64,000 bases of DNA from positions 1,131,495 to 1,195,494 of the forward strand of contig NZ_JAWXCX010000001.1 of the NCBI RefSeq assembly GCF_033845285.1. The letters are read 5' to 3'. Source of the stretch: Marinococcus sp. PL1-022. Lineage in GTDB: Bacteria > Bacillota > Bacilli > Bacillales > Marinococcaceae. The translations under genes were made by a program, and so were the position numbers. The notes beneath the pieces were generated by a model. That model worked only from the letters and a program-made list of their open reading frames with translations, was not told the DNA's origin and searched no databases. Shown piece by piece: positions 57,450-64,000 of the stretch (its first letter is position 1; the number at the start of each line of letters is the position of its first letter).

Positions 57450-59129
57450 ATGAAACAACTGATTCAAACGCTAAAACGCATCGACCGAAAAGGCTACAAA
57501 GCCTACAACGATATTAAAGGCACGCACGAGTTTTCGGATTTTCAGCTGCACATGGACCACGTGCAGGCCGACCCGTTCGCAAGTCCGTCCCGTGCGCGGG
57601 TGACGCTTTCGAGAAAGGCGCTTGAGCTTGGCCCGGAGGTCGAGGAAAGCGACGCGCGCCGGGTGGCGGCCATCGATTTTTTCGCGCTTGCCGTGCAGCA
57701 GGAGCTGAATAAGCAGAAGGGAAAGCCCGGCATTATTATCGACGGACCCGGCCAGGAAATGATCGACCGGACCGCGGTGAAGCTGTCGAAGGATCATCTC
57801 GAGGTCCGGCTGTCGATTCACCTGCCGGCCCGTGGGCGTACGATCCAGGGCCAGGAGGCGATTGAGCGGCTCACCAAACAGCTGCCGGAGGCGATTCAGC
57901 ACGCCGTGCAGCAGTACTCCAGGCAGAAGCTGACCGACCAGCTCGAGCTTGCCGACCAGCAGCAGGCCGTGCGCCGCTACCTGCAGGACCACGGCTGCAT
58001 CGCGTTTGTGGCCAACGGCTCGGTGCTCCCGCGCGCAAGCGGCGTCAGCAACCGCCCGATGAGCGGCAAGGAGGTCATTTCGTTTCAGTCGCCGAAGGAG
58101 CGCGAAGTGACTATTGAGCTTCCGCACGGCGGACCGGTTACCGGCATGGCGGTGCCAAAGGGCGTGACGATCATTGTCGGCGGCGGCTACCACGGCAAAA
58201 GCACGCTGCTCGAAGCCATTGAGCGCGGCGTATACAACCACCGCGCCGGCGACGGCCGTGAATTCGTGATTGCCGATCCGAGCGCCGTGAAGGTCCGTGC
58301 CGAGGACGGCCGCTCGGTCACCGGGGTCAACATCAGCCCGTTTATCGCGAACCTGCCGGCCGACAAGGACACCTCCTTTTTTACGACCGAAAACGCGAGC
58401 GGCAGCACGTCGCAGGCGGCGAACATTATGGAGGGTCTCGAGGCGGGCGCCGGAACGCTGTTGATCGATGAAGACACGAGTGCGACCAACTTTATGATCC
58501 GTGACGCCCGCATGCAGGCGCTTGTGGCCAAGCGCAAGGAGCCGATCACGCCGTTTATTGATAAAGTGCGCGCCCTCTATGATGACGAAGGCATTTCCAC
58601 GATTCTCGTCGTCGGTGGAGCAGGAGATTATTTTGACGTGGCGGATTATGTTATCATGCTTGAAGAGTACGTTCCGTATGACGTGACCGGAGAAGCACGC
58701 CGTATTGCCGGCGAGCATCCAACGAACCGGACAAAGGAAGCCGGGGAAGCGTTCGGGGCCTTAACGGGCCGGAGCATTGCGGTCCACCGCTTTGACGCCC
58801 GTAAAGGCAAAAAGGAAAAAGTGAGCGGCAAGGGCCGAGATACGGTGATGTACGGAACGGAAACCATCGACCTGAGCGCGGTCGAGCAGCTGATTACCGG
58901 CAGCCAGACGAACGCGATTGCCGAAGCGATCCGGCACGCGAGCAGGCAGTTTCAAAAGCCGGCGCCGCTTCCGGAGGTGCTTGATTATATCGAGCAGACG
59001 ATCGACAAGCAGTCGCTCGACGGCCTGTCGCCGTTTAAAAACCAGCACCCGGGGGATTTTGCGCGTCCGCGCCGGTTTGAAATCGCGGCCGCCATCAACC
59101 GCTACCGTCCGCTCCGCGTCGAACGGTGA
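57450..59129 (+). CDS. ABC-class predicted ATPase (ABC_ATPase family)
   Basis: Cytosolic protein of 559 residues without membrane segments. Walker A GGGYHGKS at 244-251, an ABC-signature-like region ENASGSTSQAANIMEGLEAG (about 310-330), Walker B-like TLLIDEDTSATN with D340/E341, and IDKVRALYDDEGISTILVVG downstream. This pattern is that of the family named 'predicted ATPase of the ABC class', which has no transporter partner; a trypanosome member (MRB1590) is reported as an RNA-binding editing factor. Its function in bacteria is not established. It is between spoVS and miaB, where B. subtilis has tdh-kbl. ATG 57450 follows AAAGGAGC. Neighbourhood favours an RNA-linked role. Confidence 0.85.
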   Translation: MKQLIQTLKRIDRKGYKAYNDIKGTHEFSDFQLHMDHVQADPFASPSRARVTLSRKALELGPEVEESDARRVAAIDFFALAVQQELNKQKGKPGIIIDGPGQEMIDRTAVKLSKDHLEVRLSIHLPARGRTIQGQEAIERLTKQLPEAIQHAVQQYSRQKLTDQLELADQQQAVRRYLQDHGCIAFVANGSVLPRASGVSNRPMSGKEVISFQSPKEREVTIELPHGGPVTGMAVPKGVTIIVGGGYHGKSTLLEAIERGVYNHRAGDGREFVIADPSAVKVRAEDGRSVTGVNISPFIANLPADKDTSFFTTENASGSTSQAANIMEGLEAGAGTLLIDEDTSATNFMIRDARMQALVAKRKEPITPFIDKVRALYDDEGISTILVVGGAGDYFDVADYVIMLEEYVPYDVTGEARRIAGEHPTNRTKEAGEAFGALTGRSIAVHRFDARKGKKEKVSGKGRDTVMYGTETIDLSAVEQLITGSQTNAIAEAIRHASRQFQKPAPLPEVLDYIEQTIDKQSLDGLSPFKNQHPGDFARPRRFEIAAAINRYRPLRVER

Positions 59130-59130
59130 T

Positions 59131-59159
59131 TTGAGTTTTGCCGGTTTTCGGCTTATAAT
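59131..59159 (+). promoter_or_regulatory. Sigma-A promoter of miaB-ricA
   Basis: TTGAGT (59131-59136), 17-base spacer, perfect TATAAT (59154-59159). A perfect hairpin ACGGGCGG (59180-59187) / CCGCCCGT (59193-59200) follows in the leader, 25 bases before the miaB start. Confidence 0.85.
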
Positions 59160-59225
59160 ATGAAGCGACGATAAAAATCACGGGCGGCACGTCCGCCCGT
59201 ACCTATAGAGAAGGGAGAGACCACC

Positions 59226-60809
59226 GTGACTGATAAAAAGCAAACGGATACGTCTGAACAAACGACTCCGGCGGTCGATCCGGCATACGAAAAATACTTT
59301 GATTTTTCCAAAGCCGAAGTAGAAAGCAACGAGGACGGCAAACAATACATGAAAATTGGGGGCCGGTCGATCGTCATCAACGACCAGCCCGACCATAAAG
59401 CAGGGCGCAAGCGGACGAAGCAGGACGCGTCGGTGCACTATGACTTTGACATACCCGAGGACATGCGCGGCATCGGCTACGGCAAAAAGTACCTGATCCG
59501 CACGTACGGCTGCCAGATGAACTACCACGATACCGAAAATATGGCCGGCATCCTCGAGGAGATGGGCTTTGCCGAAACGAAGGACACCGAAGAGGCGGAC
59601 CTCATCTTTTTGAACACGTGTGCGATCCGCGAAAACGCGGAAAACAAAGTGTTCGGTGAGATCGGCCACCTGAAGGCGCTCAAGCGCGAAAAGCCGGAGC
59701 TGATGCTCGGCGTATGCGGCTGTATGTCGCAGGAGGAAAACGTCGTGAACCGCATCATGCAAAAGCATCACCACATCGACATGATTTTCGGCACGCACAA
59801 CATCCACCGCCTGCCGGAGCTTCTTCGCGATGCCATCCAGGGCAAGGAAATGGTGATCGAGGTCTGGTCGAAGGAAGGCGACGTGATCGAAAACATGCCG
59901 AAAAAACGCGCCGGCGGAACGCAGGCGTGGGTCAACATCATGTACGGCTGCGACAAGTTCTGCACGTACTGCATCGTGCCGTACACGCGCGGCAAGGAAC
60001 GGAGCCGCCTGCCGGAGGACATTATCGCCGAGGTACGCGACATTGCGCGCCAGGGCTATAAGGAAATCACGCTGCTCGGGCAGAACGTGAACGCCTACGG
60101 CAAGGATCTCGGGCTCGACTACGGGCTCGGCGAGCTCATGAACGAGCTGCATAAAATCGACATTCCGCGCATCCGCTTTACCACAAGCCACCCGCGCGAC
60201 TTTGACGACTACCTGATTGAGGTGCTCGCGCAGGGCGGCAACCTCGTTGAGCATATCCACCTGCCGGTCCAGTCCGGCAACAGCGACATGCTCAAGCTGA
60301 TGGGGCGCAAATACACGCGCGAGGAATACGTCGAGCTCGCCCGCAAAATCAAAACGGCGATTCCGCACGCGTCGTTTACGACCGATATCATCGTCGGCTT
60401 CCCGAACGAAACGGAGGAGCAGTTTGAAGACACGATGTCACTCATGCGCGAGATGGACTACGACAGCGCGTTCACCTACATCTATTCCCCGCGCGAGCAT
60501 ACGCCGGCGGCGAAGATGGAGGACAACGTGCCGATGGATGTGAAAAAAGAGCGGCTCGCCCGCCTGAACGCACTCATGGGCGACATTTCGAACCGCCGCA
60601 ACAAAGAGCTCGAAGGCAGAGTGCTTGAGGTGCTCGTCGAAGGCGAAAGCCGCAAAAACGCCGACGTGCTCTCCGGACGGACGCGCACAAACAAGCTCGT
60701 GAACTTCCGGGCGCCGAAGGACGTTATCGGCGAAGTTATCTACGTCCAAATTGACGAAGCCAAAACGTGGTCGCTCGACGGCCATGTTGTGGAATTCGCG
60801 GAGGTGTAA
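59226..60809 (+). CDS. miaB: tRNA-2-methylthio-N6-dimethylallyladenosine synthase MiaB
   Basis: Radical-SAM enzyme with two [4Fe-4S] clusters that adds the methylthio group at A37 of tRNAs. It has 527 residues: a Bacillus-type N-terminal extension (about 70 residues), the N-terminal cluster cysteines in [28 protein letters not shown] and VCGCMSQEE, the radical-SAM motif CDKFCTYC with Cys242, Cys246, Cys249, and a C-terminal TRAM domain. GTG start after GGGAGAG. Followed by ricA, whose ribosome-binding site is in its last codons. Confidence 0.97.
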   Translation: MTDKKQTDTSEQTTPAVDPAYEKYFDFSKAEVESNEDGKQYMKIGGRSIVINDQPDHKAGRKRTKQDASVHYDFDIPEDMRGIGYGKKYLIRTYGCQMNYHDTENMAGILEEMGFAETKDTEEADLIFLNTCAIRENAENKVFGEIGHLKALKREKPELMLGVCGCMSQEENVVNRIMQKHHHIDMIFGTHNIHRLPELLRDAIQGKEMVIEVWSKEGDVIENMPKKRAGGTQAWVNIMYGCDKFCTYCIVPYTRGKERSRLPEDIIAEVRDIARQGYKEITLLGQNVNAYGKDLGLDYGLGELMNELHKIDIPRIRFTTSHPRDFDDYLIEVLAQGGNLVEHIHLPVQSGNSDMLKLMGRKYTREEYVELARKIKTAIPHASFTTDIIVGFPNETEEQFEDTMSLMREMDYDSAFTYIYSPREHTPAAKMEDNVPMDVKKERLARLNALMGDISNRRNKELEGRVLEVLVEGESRKNADVLSGRTRTNKLVNFRAPKDVIGEVIYVQIDEAKTWSLDGHVVEFAEV

Positions 60810-60813
60810 GCAG

Positions 60814-61185
60814 ATGGCCTACACGAAGGACGAAGTGATGCAGGAAGCCGGGCGGCTCGCCGAACGGCTGAAGGAAACCGAGGAAGTGGACTTTTTCATC
60901 CGCGCGGAGACGCAGATTAACGACAACGTGCGGATCCAGAACCTCATCCAGGAAATCAAGGACAAGCAGAAGCAGGCGGTCAACTTCCAGCACTACGAAA
61001 AAACGGAAGCCAAACGCCAGGTGGAAGCGCAGATTAACGACCTGCACGAAGAGATTGAAAACATTCCGATCGTCGGGCAGTTCCGCCAGAGCCAGACCGA
61101 GGTCAACTACATTCTGCAGCTGATCAGCGACCAGATCACGGCCTCAATCTGGGAGACGGAAAACGACGACAACAGCAGCTCATAA
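60814..61185 (+). CDS. ricA: RicA (YmcA), subunit of the RicAFT RNA-processing complex
   Basis: Small helical protein of the YlbF/YmcA family, 123 residues; in B. subtilis RicA, RicF and RicT form a complex that directs RNase Y cleavage and speeds Spo0A phosphorylation. Family features are LKETEEVDFFIRAETQINDN and FQHYEKTEAKRQVEAQINDL, IPIVGQFRQSQTEVN. The protein is shorter than B. subtilis RicA (143 residues) and has no cysteine, whereas the B. subtilis protein is reported to supply a C-terminal Cys to an Fe-S cluster. GGAGGTG in the miaB end serves ATG 60814. Confidence 0.92.
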   Translation: MAYTKDEVMQEAGRLAERLKETEEVDFFIRAETQINDNVRIQNLIQEIKDKQKQAVNFQHYEKTEAKRQVEAQINDLHEEIENIPIVGQFRQSQTEVNYILQLISDQITASIWETENDDNSSS

Positions 61186-61189
61186 AAAG

Positions 61190-61224
61190 AACCGCTTTCC
61201 GTATAACGGGAGGCGGTTTTCTGC
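61190..61224 (+). terminator. Intrinsic terminator after ricA
   Basis: AACCGC (61190-61195) and GCGGTT (61213-61218) form the base of a longer stem that continues with TTTCCGT/ACGGGAG; the T-rich tail is TTCTGC. cotE, which follows in B. subtilis, is absent. Confidence 0.78.
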
Positions 61225-61257
61225 TTTTTGGGATATTATAAATTTCACATACTGTAA

Positions 61258-61286
61258 TTTAGTTTCTCTTTAAACAGTGATATAAT
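61258..61286 (+). promoter_or_regulatory. Promoter P1 of mutS
   Basis: TTTAGT (61258-61263), 17-base spacer, perfect TATAAT (61281-61286). The -35 is weak. A dyad ACTGT (61251-61255)/ACAGT (61274-61278) lies over the -35 and spacer and could be an operator. Confidence 0.5.
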
Positions 61287-61314
61287 ATGAGGGACTACCG
61301 CAGAACGCTTCCCG

Positions 61315-61343
61315 TTGGAGAAGCAGACGGAACGATGTACAAT
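61315..61343 (+). promoter_or_regulatory. Promoter P2 of mutS
   Basis: TTGGAG (61315-61320), 17-base spacer, TACAAT (61338-61343), 37 bases before the mutS start. Stronger overall match than P1; the two would give tandem starts for mutS-mutL. Confidence 0.65.
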
Positions 61344-61380
61344 AATAACGCAGTGAAACAAACATAACGGAGGCTTTTTG

Positions 61381-63966
61381 ATGCCAGAGACAGATACACC
61401 GATGATGAAGCAGTATAAGGACATTAAAGCGGCCTACACGGACGCCTTTTTGTTTTACCGGCTCGGCGACTTTTACGAAATGTTCTTTGACGATGCGGAG
61501 CTTGCCGCCCGCGAGCTCGAAATTACGCTCACCAAACGCGGCCAGAAAAACGAAAACGATATCCCGATGTGCGGAGTGCCGTATCACTCCGCCGAAGGGT
61601 ATATTGCAACATTGATCGAAAAAGGGTACAAAATTGCAATCTGCGAGCAGGTGGAGGACCCGGCCAAGGCGAAGGGGGTCGTAAAGCGCGAGGTGGTGCG
61701 CATGATCACCCCGGGGACGATCATGGAAGGGCGTGCCCTGGATGAGACGGAAAACAACTTCCTTGTGGCAATGATGCCAAACGGAACGGAAACGGCGTTT
61801 GTCAAAGCGGATCTCACCACCGGGGAGACGGCCGCGGCGCTTCTGTCCGATGACGTCGGCGAATGGCAGCGCGAAATGACGACCGCGCACCCGAAGGAAA
61901 TCGTCGTGCCCGAGGAGCAGGAGGGGGTCATGGCCGATATCTACCGCGGCATGATTTCGACCGGATCGGTGCCGGAGCTGAAGCCGGAATGGGAGGAGCT
62001 CACCGGCGCCCTTGAGAACGGCACGCTCCGGGAAGGGGCGGCGCTTCTTTTGAGCTACGTGGAGCGCACCCAGCAGCGCTCGCTCGGTCACCTGCAGCCG
62101 TTTACGGTGTATGAGCCGAACCGGACGATGCAGCTGGACATGCATTCACGGCGCAACCTGGAGCTGACCGAGACGATGATGGGCAAAACGAAGGACGGCT
62201 CGCTTCTCGGCGTGCTCGACCGTACCGTGACCGCGATGGGCTGCCGCAAGCTGCGACGCTGGATCGAGGAGCCGCTTCTTTCCCGCCCGGCCATCGAAGA
62301 ACGCTACGGCATGGTGGCTTCGTTTGCGGAAAACTTCTTTGCCCGTGAGGACCTGCGCGAGCATCTGCGCGACGTGTACGACATTGAACGGCTCGCCGGC
62401 AAAGCCGTCTACGGCAACATTAACGCCCGTGAGCTCGTGCAGCTGCGGCGGACGCTGCAGGCGGTGCCGGCGATTGCCGACCTGCTCGGGGGCATGAACA
62501 ACCCGGCCATCAACGAGCGCCTTGTGGACGTGTCCGCCTTTCAGGAGCTTGAGGAGCTGCTCGACCGGAGCCTGGTGGACGACCCGCCGTTTGGCGTCCA
62601 GGAGGGCGGCATGTTCCGCTCCGGCTTTCATGAGGAGCTCGACCAGTACCGCGAAGCGGGCCAGAACGGCAAGCAGTGGATCGCGGAGCTTGAACAGAAG
62701 GAACGGGCCGAAACCGGCATCAAGTCGCTCAAGGTCGGCTACAACCGGGTGTTTGGCTACTACATTGAAATTACACGGGCCAACACGCATCTGATTCCGG
62801 ACGGCCGCTACGAGCGCAAGCAGACGCTCACGAACGCCGAGCGCTACATTACGCCGGAGCTGAAGGAAAAGGAGGACCTGATTCTCGGCTCGGCGGACCG
62901 CGCTGTCCATCTCGAGTACGAGCTGTTTCTTGACCTGCGTGAACGTGTCGCGGGCTACGTGCGTCCGCTCCAGGAGCTCGCGGATCTTTTGAGTGAAATG
63001 GATGTGCTGCAGAACTTTGCCCATGTGAGCGAGCGGCTCGGCTACGTGCGCCCGGCCTTCAGCACGGACAAGACTTTGGCCGTCCGCGGCGGCCGTCACC
63101 CGGTCGTGGAGACGATGCTGACTGCCGGCGAATTTGTGGCAAACGACACCCATATGGATGAGCACGGCATGCTGTTGATTACGGGCCCGAACATGGCCGG
63201 GAAAAGCACGGTGATGCGCCAGGTGGCGCTGATTGCGATCATGGCGCAGATCGGGTGCTTTGTGCCGGCCGAGGAGGCGGAGCTGCCGCTGTTTGACCGG
63301 ATTTTTACCCGCATCGGGGCGGCCGACGACTTAACAAGCGGCCAGAGCACGTTCATGGTGGAAATGAAGGAAACCCAGCAGGCGCTGTTGAATGCGAGTG
63401 CCGACAGCCTGATTCTGCTCGACGAAATCGGGCGCGGCACGTCCACGTACGACGGCATGGCGCTTGCGCAGGCGATCATGGAATACATTCATGCCAATAT
63501 CGGGGCCAAAACGCTTTTCTCCACGCACTACCACGAGCTGACCGTGATGGAGGATCACCTGCCGGCGCTTCGGAACGTGCACGTGCGGGCGGTGGAGGAG
63601 GACGGGGAAATCATCTTCCTGCACAGGGTGGAGCCGGGCAAGGCCGACCGCAGCTACGGCATTTACGTGGCCAAGCTCGCCGGGCTGCCGCCGCAGGTGA
63701 TTGAGCGCTCCGAGACGATTCTGAAAAGCTTTGAGCAGCAGAAAACCGCCGCCTACGCTGTGCCTGAGGAGCCCGCACCGGAAACGACGGTCCGGGAGAC
63801 GGAGGAGCCCGAACAGCTCGCGCTCTTTTCGATCGATGACGGCAGCGCCCGGGCCAAGGAAATCATGAGCGAGCTGAAGCGGACCGACGTGCTCCGCATG
63901 AGCCCGATGGACGCGATTGAAAAGCTGTACCAGCTGCAGCAGTACGCGAACCAGGAGGAGGAATAA
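61381..63966 (+). CDS. mutS: DNA mismatch repair protein MutS
   Basis: Recognises base mismatches and small loops and recruits MutL. It has 861 residues: the mismatch-reading Phe31-Tyr-Glu33 in GDFYEMFF, connector, core and clamp domains, Walker A TGPNMAGKST at about 601-610, Walker B LILLDEIGRGTSTYDG at about 677, and a beta-clamp-type motif QLALF near residue 818. ATG 61381 is 7 bases from GGAGG; TTG 61378 is directly adjacent. It is strongly G+C-rich. The stop is 3 bases before the mutL start. Confidence 0.98.
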   Translation: MPETDTPMMKQYKDIKAAYTDAFLFYRLGDFYEMFFDDAELAARELEITLTKRGQKNENDIPMCGVPYHSAEGYIATLIEKGYKIAICEQVEDPAKAKGVVKREVVRMITPGTIMEGRALDETENNFLVAMMPNGTETAFVKADLTTGETAAALLSDDVGEWQREMTTAHPKEIVVPEEQEGVMADIYRGMISTGSVPELKPEWEELTGALENGTLREGAALLLSYVERTQQRSLGHLQPFTVYEPNRTMQLDMHSRRNLELTETMMGKTKDGSLLGVLDRTVTAMGCRKLRRWIEEPLLSRPAIEERYGMVASFAENFFAREDLREHLRDVYDIERLAGKAVYGNINARELVQLRRTLQAVPAIADLLGGMNNPAINERLVDVSAFQELEELLDRSLVDDPPFGVQEGGMFRSGFHEELDQYREAGQNGKQWIAELEQKERAETGIKSLKVGYNRVFGYYIEITRANTHLIPDGRYERKQTLTNAERYITPELKEKEDLILGSADRAVHLEYELFLDLRERVAGYVRPLQELADLLSEMDVLQNFAHVSERLGYVRPAFSTDKTLAVRGGRHPVVETMLTAGEFVANDTHMDEHGMLLITGPNMAGKSTVMRQVALIAIMAQIGCFVPAEEAELPLFDRIFTRIGAADDLTSGQSTFMVEMKETQQALLNASADSLILLDEIGRGTSTYDGMALAQAIMEYIHANIGAKTLFSTHYHELTVMEDHLPALRNVHVRAVEEDGEIIFLHRVEPGKADRSYGIYVAKLAGLPPQVIERSETILKSFEQQKTAAYAVPEEPAPETTVRETEEPEQLALFSIDDGSARAKEIMSELKRTDVLRMSPMDAIEKLYQLQQYANQEEE

Positions 63967-63969
63967 GCG

Positions 63970-64000
63970 GTGACGTATGTAAAAAAACTCCCGGACGGCC
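63970..64000 (+). CDS. mutL: Start of mutL (partial, cut by window end)
   Basis: GTG at 63970 opens a frame reading VTYVKKLPDG before the window ends; Lys-Leu-Pro-Asp near the start resembles many MutL N-termini. GAGGAGG at the end of mutS serves as ribosome-binding site. Only ten codons are visible, so the call leans on gene order (mutS-mutL). Confidence 0.7.
   Translation, partial: MTYVKKLPDG

Overview
This window is a contiguous piece of chromosome from a Bacillota rod of the order Bacillales. Every gene is on the + strand, and the gene order closely follows the Bacillus subtilis fla/che-to-mutSL region: late flagellar/chemotaxis genes, rpsB-tsf-pyrH-frr, uppS-cdsA-dxr-rseP-proS-polC, the nusA-infB operon, truB-ribF-rpsO-pnp, the lysine/diaminopimelate genes, rnjB-ftsK, the ymf block, pgsA-cinA-recA-rny-ymdB-spoVS and miaB-ricA-mutS-mutL. 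Base composition is visibly richer in G+C than B. subtilis, especially in polC, miaB and mutS, and several proteins carry acidic tails (RpsB, RodZ). A haloalkaliphilic Bacillaceae relative would fit, but the species is not determined.

Layout. 1-11.4 kb: end of the flagellar operon (fliY end, cheY, fliOPQR, flhB, flhA, flhF, flhG), then a reduced chemotaxis segment (cheB catalytic domain only, cheC, cheD) without cheA or cheW, then sigD and a swrB-like gene. 11.4-25.3 kb: translation elongation, ribosome recycling, isoprenoid and phospholipid precursors, an intramembrane protease, ProRS and the replicative polymerase PolC. 25.3-35.1 kb: rimP-nusA-ylxR-ylxQ-infB-ylxP-rbfA-truB-ribF-rpsO-pnp, with IF2 in a short form. 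35.1-41.7 kb: mlpA, asd-dapG-dapA and RNase J2. The spore genes spoVFA/spoVFB, which lie between mlpA and asd in B. subtilis, are absent here. 41.8-52.8 kb: FtsK/SpoIIIE, an M16 peptidase pair, an SDR enzyme, an ACT/P-loop protein, RodZ, PgsA, CinA and a DEAD-box helicase translationally coupled to cinA. 52.8-64 kb: SOS-controlled recA, RNase Y, YmdB, SpoVS with a sigma-H-type promoter, an uncharacterised ABC-class ATPase in the slot of tdh-kbl, MiaB, a cysteine-free RicA, MutS and the first codons of mutL; cotE is absent.

Most of the content is housekeeping. The points most worth following up are: (i) a receiver-less CheB where cheA and cheW are missing; (ii) the ABC-class ATPase behind a strongly structured leader; (iii) an IF2 that corresponds only to the short (beta) form; (iv) an RNase J2 with an intact catalytic motif and a RicA without cysteine, in a window also carrying RNase Y and PNPase; (v) coordinated absence of syntenic spore genes while spoVS keeps a sigma-H promoter; and (vi) several candidate leader RNAs (rpsB, rbfA-truB, rpsO, pnp, recA). 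No prophage, insertion sequence, CRISPR array, tRNA or rRNA was seen.
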